Assembly: GCA_041591915.1 (NCBI GenBank)
Contig: JBFHRB010000064.1
Location: forward strand, 1-13,804
Direction: 5' to 3'
DNA length: 13,804 nt
Origin: JBFHRB01 sp041591915
GTDB taxonomy: Bacteria; Actinomycetota; Nitriliruptoria; Nitriliruptorales; Nitriliruptoraceae
Shown here one piece after another: positions 6,292-12,547 of the stretch (position 1 is its first letter; every line of letters starts with the position of its first letter). Both the position numbers and the translations under genes were made by a program. The notes under the pieces were generated by a model that was not told the DNA's origin, did no database searches, and saw only the letters and a program-made list of their open reading frames with translations.

Positions 6292-7233
6292 CTAGCCCTT
6301 GACCGCGCCGGCCGTCAGCCCGCGCACGAAGTAGCGCTGCAGGCTGAAGAACACGACCAACGGAAGTGCCATCGTGATGAAGGCGGCCGCGGGCAGCAGG
6401 TGGGCGAACTGGCCGAACTGCCCCTGCAACTCGGCGAGCGCCATGGTCAGCACCTGGACGTCCGGCGTGCCTCCGAGGAAGACGAGCGCCACCAGCAGGT
6501 CGTTCCACACCCACAGGAACTGGAAGATCGCGAACGAGGCCAGCGCGGGGACCGACAGCGGCACGATCAGCCGCGTGAAGATCTCGAAGTGCGTGGCGCC
6601 GTCGACCCGGGCCGACTCGATGATCGACGAGGGCAGCGACCCGATGTAGTTGCGGAGCAGGTACACCGCGAGCGGCAGGCCGAAGCCCGCGTGAGCGAGC
6701 CAGACCGCCGGATAGGTGCCGGCCAGGTCGAGGTCGGGGAAGATCGTGACACCGAGGAAGGTGCCGCCCTGGGTGTACAGCCGCAGCAGCGGGATCAGGG
6801 CCATCTGCAGCGGGACGACCAGCAGCGCGACGACCGAGACGAACATGACCTGACGGCCACGGAACTCCATCCAGGAGAACGCGTAGGAGGCGAATGCCGC
6901 CATCGTGATCGGGATGACGGTCGCCGGGATCGCCACCGCGAGCGAGTTCCCGAACGCGTTCCCGAAACCGCGACCGGTCAGCACCTCGGAGTAGTGCGAC
7001 AGCGTCCACTGCGCCGTGTCGAACGGGTTGGCGAAGAACGTCCACCAACCCTCGGCCTCGGTGATGGCCTTGATCCTGAGGGACGAGACGAGCAGGCCCA
7101 GGGTGGGGATCAGCCAGATGACGACGATCAGCAACAGCGCCAGCTTCACGGGCCACCGGCTGAAGAGCCTCTGCAGTGGGCTCGGCTGCTTGCCCTGGAC
7201 GAGCTCGTTGGTGTCGACGGTGGTCGCGCTCAT
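6292..7233 (-). CDS. Carbohydrate ABC transporter permease, MalG/AglG type
   Basis: A 313-residue inner-membrane subunit forming half of the sugar channel. It has six spans (about 29-51, 96-118, 128-150, 175-193, 230-250 and 280-298). The cytoplasmic EAA loop that docks on the ATPase is clear: ESARVDGATHFEIFTRLIVP (206-225). The C-terminus FFSLQRYFVRGLTAGAVKG is typical of MalG/AglG proteins, where this tail reaches toward the ATPase. The frame is open well upstream, but the ATG at 7233 overlaps the preceding permease stop as ATGA and has GGAGGAG upstream, fixing the start. It pairs with the MalF/AglF-type permease, and translational coupling is expected. The substrate is inferred from neighbours, probably an alpha-glucoside or malto-oligosaccharide. 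Confidence 0.95.
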   Translation of the reverse strand: MSATTVDTNELVQGKQPSPLQRLFSRWPVKLALLLIVVIWLIPTLGLLVSSLRIKAITEAEGWWTFFANPFDTAQWTLSHYSEVLTGRGFGNAFGNSLAVAIPATVIPITMAAFASYAFSWMEFRGRQVMFVSVVALLVVPLQMALIPLLRLYTQGGTFLGVTIFPDLDLAGTYPAVWLAHAGFGLPLAVYLLRNYIGSLPSSIIESARVDGATHFEIFTRLIVPLSVPALASFAIFQFLWVWNDLLVALVFLGGTPDVQVLTMALAELQGQFGQFAHLLPAAAFITMALPLVVFFSLQRYFVRGLTAGAVKG

Positions 7234-8390
7234 CGGATCTCCTCCTCGGCCTGGAAGCGGCGGACGTTGATCATCATCACCGGGATGATGGCCAGGAAGA
7301 GCACGACGGCGATGGCCGCGCCTCGGCCGTCGTGGTCGTTGCGGAAGAACCACCGGATCATCCGCTCGGCGATGATCTCCGTCCCACGCTCGCCGTTCGT
7401 CATGACGAACACGATGTCGAAGACCTTCAGCACGTTGATGATCATGGTCGTCGTCACCACGACGATCGTGGACATGATCGACGGCACGACGACGCGGAAG
7501 AACACCTGGATCTCGTTGGCCCCGTCGATCCGCGCCGCCTCGAGGATGTCGTCGGGGACCGACTTGATGGCTGCCGAGAGGATGACCATGGCGAACCCGG
7601 TCTGCATCCAGACCATGATCACCATCAGGAAGAGGTTGTTCCACGGCTGCAGCGACAGCCATCCGACGGGCTCGTTGCCGAGTGCCGTCCAGATGCCGTT
7701 GAGCAGACCGGTCTGGCTCCCGAAGATCTTGAAGTCGTAGATCAGGCCGAAGACCACGCTCGCGCCGACGAAGGACACGGCCATCGGCAGGAAGATCAGC
7801 GACTTGACCGCGGACTCACCCCGATCGAGCTTGTCCGCGAGGACCGCGACGGCGAGGCCGAAGGCGACCGAGACCGTCGGCACGATGACGATCCACCCGA
7901 GCGTGTTGCGCATCGAGCGCAACATCCCCTCGTTGGTGAAGACGAAGCCGTAGTTCTCGAGCCCGACCCAGGCGTCACCTGTCGCGTCCTTGAAGCTGAG
8001 GAGCGTCGTGTTGATGGCCGGGTAGACCAGGAACACGGCGAGGACCGTGAGGGCAGGTCCGACGAAGACCCAGGGGCGGACGGAGTCCTGGAAGCGTTCG
8101 GGTAGCTGGTCGGTCACCTTGTCCATGCCGTAGTACAGGGCGAACACCCCGAACACGCCGACGATGACCGCGACCACGACGACGACGATCCGACTGGCAT
8201 CGGTGTCGCGCAGCCAGTCGAAGGTGAACCAGAGCGCGGCCAGCGACACGATCGGGATCAGCAGTGCCGCCGCGACCCGGTAGAGCGTGAGTCCGACGTT
8301 CTGAACCGCCGTCGCCTCCTCGGGTTCCCGTGGAGGGCCGGACGGCGGTTCGGCTCCTCGAGCAGGCGCCGGCGTCTGTGACGTGCTCAT
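7230..8390 (-). CDS. Carbohydrate ABC transporter permease, MalF/AglF type
   Basis: A 386-residue inner-membrane subunit, the partner of the MalG-type permease. It is longer than a minimal six-span permease. After a Pro-rich cytoplasmic leader (1-30) come two extra hydrophobic spans (about 37-59 and 67-88), then the core spans (about 106-128, 161-185, 195-219, 251-273, 303-325 and 357-376). This makes eight in all, similar in plan to MalF. The EAA loop EAARIDGANEIQVFFRVVVP (284-303) is well kept. The ATG at 8390 has AAGGGGAG three bases upstream. It follows the binding-protein gene after a 144-base gap containing a strong hairpin. The sequence looks most like AglF-type alpha-glucoside permeases, but I judge this from memory of the family, not from a search. 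Confidence 0.94.
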   Translation of the reverse strand: MSTSQTPAPARGAEPPSGPPREPEEATAVQNVGLTLYRVAAALLIPIVSLAALWFTFDWLRDTDASRIVVVVVAVIVGVFGVFALYYGMDKVTDQLPERFQDSVRPWVFVGPALTVLAVFLVYPAINTTLLSFKDATGDAWVGLENYGFVFTNEGMLRSMRNTLGWIVIVPTVSVAFGLAVAVLADKLDRGESAVKSLIFLPMAVSFVGASVVFGLIYDFKIFGSQTGLLNGIWTALGNEPVGWLSLQPWNNLFLMVIMVWMQTGFAMVILSAAIKSVPDDILEAARIDGANEIQVFFRVVVPSIMSTIVVVTTTMIINVLKVFDIVFVMTNGERGTEIIAERMIRWFFRNDHDGRGAAIAVVLFLAIIPVMMINVRRFQAEEEIR

Positions 8391-8478
8391 GCGCTCCCCT
8401 TCGTGTCTCGCCGGTGGCGTCGGCCCCGACTGCTCCCCCGCGCCGCTGTCCGCCTGGCTCAGCAGCGCTGAAGCACCG

Positions 8479-8511
8479 CGGGGCGCCCGGTCCGTGTGGC
8501 CGGTCGCCCCG
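8479..8511 (-). other. GC-rich stem-loop between binding-protein and permease genes
   Basis: CGGGGCGCCCGG (8479-8490) and CCGGTCGCCCCG (8500-8511) form a 12-bp stem with one mismatch and a nine-base loop. The stem lies 24 bases past the binding-protein stop and 88 bases before the permease start. Known cases such as malE-malF have hairpins here that protect the upstream mRNA or partly terminate, so the binding protein is made in excess over the permeases. No U-run follows, so stabilisation or partial attenuation is favoured over full termination. Confidence 0.6.
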
Positions 8512-8534
8512 GGGTGTGTGTCAGACGACCGTCA

Positions 8535-9863
8535 TCACGCCGGCCAGCTGTCCTCGATCTCCTGCAGGACCTGGTCGAGGTCCTTGCCACGCATCCACTC
8601 GTTCATCCCGGTCCAGAAGGACCCGGAACCAACGGAGGACGGCATGAGGTCGGAGGCGTCGAACCGCGCCGCGCCGGCCTTCAGGGCGTCGATGATCGAC
8701 GCTGCGGCGGTCGCCGCGACCGGGTTGGCGTAGCAGTCAGCTGTCGTGTTGACGTTCGGCGAGATACGGATGATCCCGGCCTCGCTGCCCTGCGCACACT
8801 GCGCCTCCGTGGAGATGAAGGCACGCAGGAAGCCGCGGACCTCAGGCGCGTCGCGGAAGATGGCAGCCATCTCACCCGCGATGAGTGCGCCGGACTGGTC
8901 GATGTCCGGGAACGCGAAGACCCCGGCGTTGTCAGCCGTGCCCTCCGGGAAGAAGTTCACGATGAAGCTGGCCTGGCGGTGCATGAGGCAGCCGGGCGGG
9001 TCAGCGAGCATCGGGTCCGGAGCGTCACGGAAGTCGAGGTCAGGGATCTGCGAGGTCTTGCCGAGGATGAAGTCCTCGTTGAACGCGATCTCGGCGAACG
9101 TCTCGGCAGCGTTCTTGACCGCCGGGTCGTTGAACGGGATCTCGTGGCTCACCCACTGGTCGTAGACCTCGGCGCCCGCCGTGCGGAGCATGATGTCTTC
9201 CATCCAGTCCGTCGCCGGCCAACCCGTGGCCGCGTCGGAGCCGGTGCCGATGCAGAACGGCGTGAAGCCGTCATCGACCATCGTCTGGCTGAGCGCGAGG
9301 AGCTCGTCCCACGTTCCCGGCGGCGAGTAGCCCTGGGCGTCGAAGACCGACTGGTTGTACCAGACGAGGCTCTTGAGGTTGACGTTGGTGGGAAGGCCGT
9401 AGTGCTTGCCCTCGTACTCACCGAGCGACATCAGGTACTCGCCGAAGGTGGCGTTCAGCTCCGCGATGTCGAACCCGAGGTCCTCGAGTGCGATGGCGGT
9501 GCCAGCCTCTGCCTGCTCGATGACCGAGCCCGGCTGCGGGTAGACCGCGACGTCAGGCGGGTTACCACCCTCCACACGGATCTTGATCTGCTCCTCGAAC
9601 GACTCGGAGCCCTCGTAGAAGGCGTCGGCGCCCGTCGGAGTGTTGAAGAACTCATCGATCACCGCGTTGACGGCGTCCGCCTCGACGCTGGTGAACGCGC
9701 CGAAGATGGTGACCTCGGCGCCGGCGAACTCGCCACTGCCTTCACCGCCACCCTCGCCGCCGGTGTCCCCGTCGTCACCCCCGCCACACGCCGTCGCGAT
9801 CATCGCCGCGGCGGCGAGCGCGGCAACGGCGCGGAGCCGCTTCCGTGCCCTATAGGTCTTCAC
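8535..9863 (-). CDS. Sugar ABC transporter solute-binding lipoprotein (family 1, AglE/MalE-like)
   Basis: A 442-residue extracellular binding protein, lipid-anchored to the membrane, that captures the sugar and hands it to the permeases. The N-terminus is a lipoprotein signal: basic MKTYRARKRLR, a hydrophobic stretch, then IATAC with the acylated Cys at 26. A Gly/Asp/Glu-rich linker runs to about 46. The mature part shows cluster B/family 1 features: AEVTIFGAFTS, GNPPDVAVYPQPG, YEGKHYGLPTNVN, VWYNQSVFDAQGY, PGTWDELL, and IFRDAPEVRGFLRAFIS. Four cysteines in the mature domain (PFCIG, PGCLM, AQCAQ, ADCYA) could form two disulfides. The GTG start at 9863 has GGGAGAG six bases upstream. It resembles AglE-type alpha-glucoside binders, but the ligand cannot be read from the sequence. 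It lies second in the operon, after the ATPase. Confidence 0.93.
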   Translation of the reverse strand: MKTYRARKRLRAVAALAAAAMIATACGGGDDGDTGGEGGGEGSGEFAGAEVTIFGAFTSVEADAVNAVIDEFFNTPTGADAFYEGSESFEEQIKIRVEGGNPPDVAVYPQPGSVIEQAEAGTAIALEDLGFDIAELNATFGEYLMSLGEYEGKHYGLPTNVNLKSLVWYNQSVFDAQGYSPPGTWDELLALSQTMVDDGFTPFCIGTGSDAATGWPATDWMEDIMLRTAGAEVYDQWVSHEIPFNDPAVKNAAETFAEIAFNEDFILGKTSQIPDLDFRDAPDPMLADPPGCLMHRQASFIVNFFPEGTADNAGVFAFPDIDQSGALIAGEMAAIFRDAPEVRGFLRAFISTEAQCAQGSEAGIIRISPNVNTTADCYANPVAATAAASIIDALKAGAARFDASDLMPSSVGSGSFWTGMNEWMRGKDLDQVLQEIEDSWPA

Positions 9864-9884
9864 GTGTTTCTCTCCCTTTCGGTT

Positions 9885-9902
9885 GGACCACGCTCGTGGC
9901 CC
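9885..9902 (-). other. Short inverted repeat between ATPase and binding-protein genes
   Basis: CCACG (9888-9892) and CGTGG (9895-9899) can pair, extended by GG/CC beyond one mismatch. It lies in the 65-base gap of the operon. It is too short, and its loop too tight, to call a terminator. It might mark mRNA processing between the genes. Confidence 0.2.
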
Positions 9903-9928
9903 GTGCCGGTTTCGTTTGACCCGGGCGT

Positions 9929-11125
9929 CTAGCGCAGCGCGCTGCCGTCCTGCGGGTCGAAGAAGTGCAGGTAGTCGGTCCGGAAGCCGACGCTGATCTT
10001 GTCGCCGGGCTTCGGCGGCGCGCCCGGTGCGAACCGCGCGGTGAAGGTCAGGCCGCCGGACTCGGCCTCACGCTCGAGCGCCTGGAAGGCCTCGTGGTCG
10101 TCGATCGCCTCGCGCATGTCATCGGTGATGACGGGCTTCACCCGGGTCCGGAAGTGGACCAGCATCTCGGCACCGAGCATCTCGACGAGCGTGACGTCGT
10201 AGTCGTGCAACTGCTGGCCCTCGGGGACCTCGCCGGCCGGCACGAAGTGCTCCGGACGCATGCCGACGATGATCTTCTTCCCGACGAACTCCTTCGCCCG
10301 CGGGTAGCGACCGAAGGCCCCGTCACGGACGTGCAGGCGCTGCCCACCGCCCGTGACGACGTGGTAGCCGCTGGCGTCCTGGACGAGTTCGGCCTCACCG
10401 ATGTTCATCGACGGCGACCCGATGAACCCGGCGACGAACAGGTTCCTCGGGTTGTCGTAGAGCTCCTGCGGGGCGTCCACCTGCTGCAGGACCCCGCGCT
10501 TCAACACCGCGACGCGATCGCCCATCGTCATCGCCTCGACCTGGTCATGGGTCACGTACATCGTGGTCACGCCGAGACGGTTCTGGAGCTCGCTGATCTC
10601 CGCACGCATCTGGACGCGGAGTTTCGCGTCGAGGTTGGACAGCGGCTCGTCCATGAGGAAGGCCTGCGGGGAGCGGACGATCGCGCGCCCCATCGCCACG
10701 CGCTGCCGCTGGCCACCGGAGAGCGCCTTGGGCTTGCGGTCGAGGTGCTCCTCGAGGTCGAGGATCTTGGCCGCCTCACGAACGCGGCGGTCGATCTCCT
10801 CCTTCGGCGTCTTCGCCAGCTTGAGCGCGAAGCCCATGTTCTCGCCCACGCTCATGTGCGGGTACAGCGCGTACGACTGGAACACCATCGCGATGTCCCG
10901 CTCCTTGGGGGACAGGTCGTTGACGACGCGATCGCCGATGGCCATCTTCCCGCTCGAGATCTCCTCGAGCCCCGCCACCATCCGCAGCGCCGTCGACTTC
11001 CCGCAACCGGACGGACCGACGAGGATGACGAACTCCCCGTCCTTGATGTCCAGGTTGAGGTCGTGGATAGCGTGGAAGCCGTCCGGGTAGATCTTGTTGA
11101 TGTTCTCCATCGTGATGCTGCCCAC
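9929..11125 (-). CDS. Sugar ABC transporter ATPase, MsmX/UgpC/AglK (MalK-like) family
   Basis: A 398-residue ATPase that powers the sugar importer from the cytoplasmic side. It has Walker A GPSGCGKST (37-45), the Q-loop in VFQSYALYPHM (Q83), signature LSGGQ (135-139), Walker B FLMDEP (156-161), D-loop SNLD and the switch His in YVTHDQ (H193). After about residue 238 comes the MalK-type regulatory/TOBE region, with FIGSPSMN and GMRPEHF. A charged insert of about 35 residues (DDMREAIDDHEAFQALERE and following) interrupts the usual TOBE strands. The frame is open upstream to 11251, but the GTG at 11125 has AAGGAG six bases upstream and begins at GSITMENINKIY, the normal first strand, so it is preferred. 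It is the first gene of the operon, unlike rhizobial agl loci where the ATPase gene is last. Such ATPases can serve several importers. Confidence 0.95.
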   Translation of the reverse strand: MGSITMENINKIYPDGFHAIHDLNLDIKDGEFVILVGPSGCGKSTALRMVAGLEEISSGKMAIGDRVVNDLSPKERDIAMVFQSYALYPHMSVGENMGFALKLAKTPKEEIDRRVREAAKILDLEEHLDRKPKALSGGQRQRVAMGRAIVRSPQAFLMDEPLSNLDAKLRVQMRAEISELQNRLGVTTMYVTHDQVEAMTMGDRVAVLKRGVLQQVDAPQELYDNPRNLFVAGFIGSPSMNIGEAELVQDASGYHVVTGGGQRLHVRDGAFGRYPRAKEFVGKKIIVGMRPEHFVPAGEVPEGQQLHDYDVTLVEMLGAEMLVHFRTRVKPVITDDMREAIDDHEAFQALEREAESGGLTFTARFAPGAPPKPGDKISVGFRTDYLHFFDPQDGSALR

Positions 11126-11131
11126 GTCTGG

Positions 11132-11137
11132 CTCCTT
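11132..11137 (-). promoter_or_regulatory. Ribosome binding site that decides the ATPase start
   Basis: AAGGAG on the minus strand lies six bases before the GTG at 11125. It excludes the 42 Arg/Ser-rich residues that a start at 11251 would add; these do not match any ATPase N-terminus. Confidence 0.75.
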
Positions 11138-11289
11138 AGGCGAGGACCGCGCACGGACGGTCGCGGTGATCAGGGGTGACGGCGACAGGCCGGAGCGCGA
11201 GTCGACAAGCACCGACGAACGCGCGGACGCAGCCGTTCGGCGACGCGACACGACCCAAAGCGGGCTCCTCCCGGTGTCTCGTGGCGGGC

Positions 11290-11318
11290 ATCATGGCCTG
11301 CCAACTCCTTGTCTGCAA
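11290..11318 (-). promoter_or_regulatory. Candidate promoter of the transporter operon
   Basis: On the minus strand, TTGCAG (11318-11313) and CATGAT (11295-11290) are separated by 17 bases. The match to TTGACA and TATAAT is partial (three and four of six). The -35 element overlaps the LacI-type operator at 11314-11328, so repressor binding would block polymerase. It would leave a leader of about 158 bases before the ATPase start, in which I see no recognisable riboswitch. Confidence 0.35.
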
Positions 11319-11328
11319 GCGTTTTCCG
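11314..11328 (-). promoter_or_regulatory. LacI-family operator, transporter operon site
   Basis: The plus strand reads TGCAAGCGTTTTCCG. It is a partial palindrome about a central CG, of the cre-like type bound by LacI/GalR proteins. It matches the site at 12489-12503 at 13 of 15 positions, and the two read the same way relative to the ATPase and GH13 genes. It lies 189 bases upstream of the ATPase start and overlaps the candidate -35 element. Confidence 0.7.
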
Positions 11329-11368
11329 TGGCCAGCGCACTCCGAGCGCGCTGAGCGGTACGACCTGA

Positions 11369-12376
11369 CTAGTAGGGCGCCGGCCCTGTCGTCCGGCGAA
11401 CGACCAGGTTCGTGGGGTGGTTGAGCTTCTCGTTGGGGATGGGTACGCCGCGAAGTCCCGCGAGCGCCATCTCGGCCGCCAGGGACGCCTGCGTGGACAC
11501 GTCCTGACGCACGGTGGTCAGTCCGACGAACTCCGCCACCTCGTTGTCGTCGAAGCCGACGACGCTGACGTCCTCCGGGATCCGACGCCCGGTGTCGCGG
11601 ATCGTCTTCATCGCGCCGATCGCCAACTCGTCCGACATCGCGAAGACCGCGGTCGGTGGCGCGCCGATCGACAGCAGCGTGGCCATCGCCTCGGCCCCGG
11701 ACCGGTACGTGGACTCGCCGGGGACCTGCAGCTCCGGACGCGGGTCGATGCCAGCCTGCGCCAGGGCGGCGAGGTAGCCCTCGCGGCGCTCGGTCGGCGT
11801 CGTGAACTGCATGCCCTCGTCGGACGTCACCCCGATGAGGCCGATCGAACGGTGGCCGAGGTTGACGAGGTGGCGCGTGGCCGTGGCCGCCGCGGCCACG
11901 TTATCGATCCCTACAGCCGGAGAACCGGGCGAATAGGTACCCACCGAGACGATCGGCAGGTCGCCTGTTCGCAACTCGTCGAAGTCCCGGGCATCGAAGG
12001 GCAGGTCCACGACGATGAGGGCATCCACGCGTTTGCGGTACGGCTTCACTCGCAGGAAGCGGTCGATCGCCTCGACGGTGGGCAGTGGGAACGGCAGGAT
12101 GTCGTAGTGCTGCTGCGCAAGGGTCCGCTCGGCCCCCATGAGGAACTGTGCGTAGTACCACGGCCCGAGCGTCGGCACGACGATGCCGACGGTGGCGGAC
12201 TGGCGAGCGGCGAGGCGCGCGGCGTGTGGGTGGGCGACGTAGTTCAACTCCCGGGCCGCCCGACGGACGCGTTCGCGCGTCGCGGGCGCGACGTTGGGGA
12301 GGTCGCGAAGGGCGCGACTCACCGTCGCGACGGACACCCCGGCCCGCTTGGCGACGTCCTCGATGCTCGCCGACAC
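11369..12376 (-). CDS. LacI/GalR-family transcriptional repressor
   Basis: A 335-residue sugar-sensing DNA-binding protein. The N-terminal helix-turn-helix (IEDVAKRAGVSVATVSRALRD, about 5-25) and RVRRAARELNYVAHPHAARLA hinge region are typical. The rest is a periplasmic-binding-protein-like effector domain starting at SATVGIVVPTLGPWYYAQ. It contains DALIVVDLP, GLIGVTSDEG, PTAVFAMSDELAIGAMKTI, DVSVVGFDDNEVAEFVGLTTVRQD and the family's closing PTNLVVRRTTG. The GTG at 12376 has GGAGG five bases upstream and starts one turn before the HTH; longer in-frame starts up to 12466 add unrelated residues. It sits upstream of the transporter genes on the same strand and divergent from the GH13 gene. The VATVSRAL recognition helix suits operators centred on AAGCGTT, which are present twice nearby. 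The effector is probably the imported sugar or a breakdown product. Confidence 0.95.
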   Translation of the reverse strand: MSASIEDVAKRAGVSVATVSRALRDLPNVAPATRERVRRAARELNYVAHPHAARLAARQSATVGIVVPTLGPWYYAQFLMGAERTLAQQHYDILPFPLPTVEAIDRFLRVKPYRKRVDALIVVDLPFDARDFDELRTGDLPIVSVGTYSPGSPAVGIDNVAAAATATRHLVNLGHRSIGLIGVTSDEGMQFTTPTERREGYLAALAQAGIDPRPELQVPGESTYRSGAEAMATLLSIGAPPTAVFAMSDELAIGAMKTIRDTGRRIPEDVSVVGFDDNEVAEFVGLTTVRQDVSTQASLAAEMALAGLRGVPIPNEKLNHPTNLVVRRTTGPAPY

Positions 12377-12381
12377 GCAAG

Positions 12382-12386
12382 CCTCC
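12382..12386 (-). promoter_or_regulatory. Ribosome binding site that decides the repressor start
   Basis: GGAGG on the minus strand lies five bases before the GTG at 12376. This fixes the start a few residues ahead of the helix-turn-helix, as is normal for LacI-family proteins. Confidence 0.75.
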
Positions 12387-12478
12387 ACCGTGGGGACGGG
12401 GACCGCGTCCCGCATGCCGTCCCCGGGTGGCCGCCTCGCGAGCCAACTCGCGCGGAGATGGACCACCGCTAGGCTGTG

Positions 12479-12507
12479 AACCTACCGCCCGAAAACGCTT
12501 CCATCAA
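12479..12507 (-). promoter_or_regulatory. Candidate lacI promoter with operator in its spacer
   Basis: On the minus strand, TTGATG (12507-12502) and TAGGTT (12484-12479) are exactly 17 bases apart, a good TTGA-17-TANNNT actinobacterial sigma-70-type layout. The conserved core of the LacI-type operator lies in this spacer, so repressor and polymerase cannot both bind. This predicts autoregulation. The start point would be near 12472, giving a leader of about 96 bases. For the divergent GH13 gene a -10 (TAGGCT, 12470-12475) is possible, but no -35 is visible. Confidence 0.5.
12489..12503 (+). promoter_or_regulatory. LacI-family operator, lacI/GH13 divergent site
   Basis: The plus strand reads CCGAAAACGCTTCCA; its complement, TGGAAGCGTTTTCGG, differs from the 11314-11328 site at only two positions. 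It lies in the 171-base gap between lacI and the GH13 gene, 44 bases upstream of the GH13 start. From here one bound repressor could control both genes. Confidence 0.7.
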
Positions 12508-12547
12508 CCGGGTTCGCCAGCGGGCCCGTGACCGCCGAGGGACATGC

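Noticed and set aside
9905..9922. GGTTTCGTTTGA near the ATPase stop as a third LacI-type operator
   Set aside because: It lacks the AAGCGTT core and central CG symmetry, and matches the two good sites poorly. It also lies inside the operon.
6226..9932. Long plus-strand frames opposite the permeases and the binding protein
   Set aside because: They are rich in Asp, Arg, His and Glu with no hydrophobic core, the mirror of membrane-protein codons. The opposite strand holds clear transporter subunits.
11126..11289. Riboswitch or small RNA in the ATPase leader
   Set aside because: There are only scattered short inverted repeats (for example ACCGCG/CGCGGT). I recognise no conserved aptamer core and no terminator.
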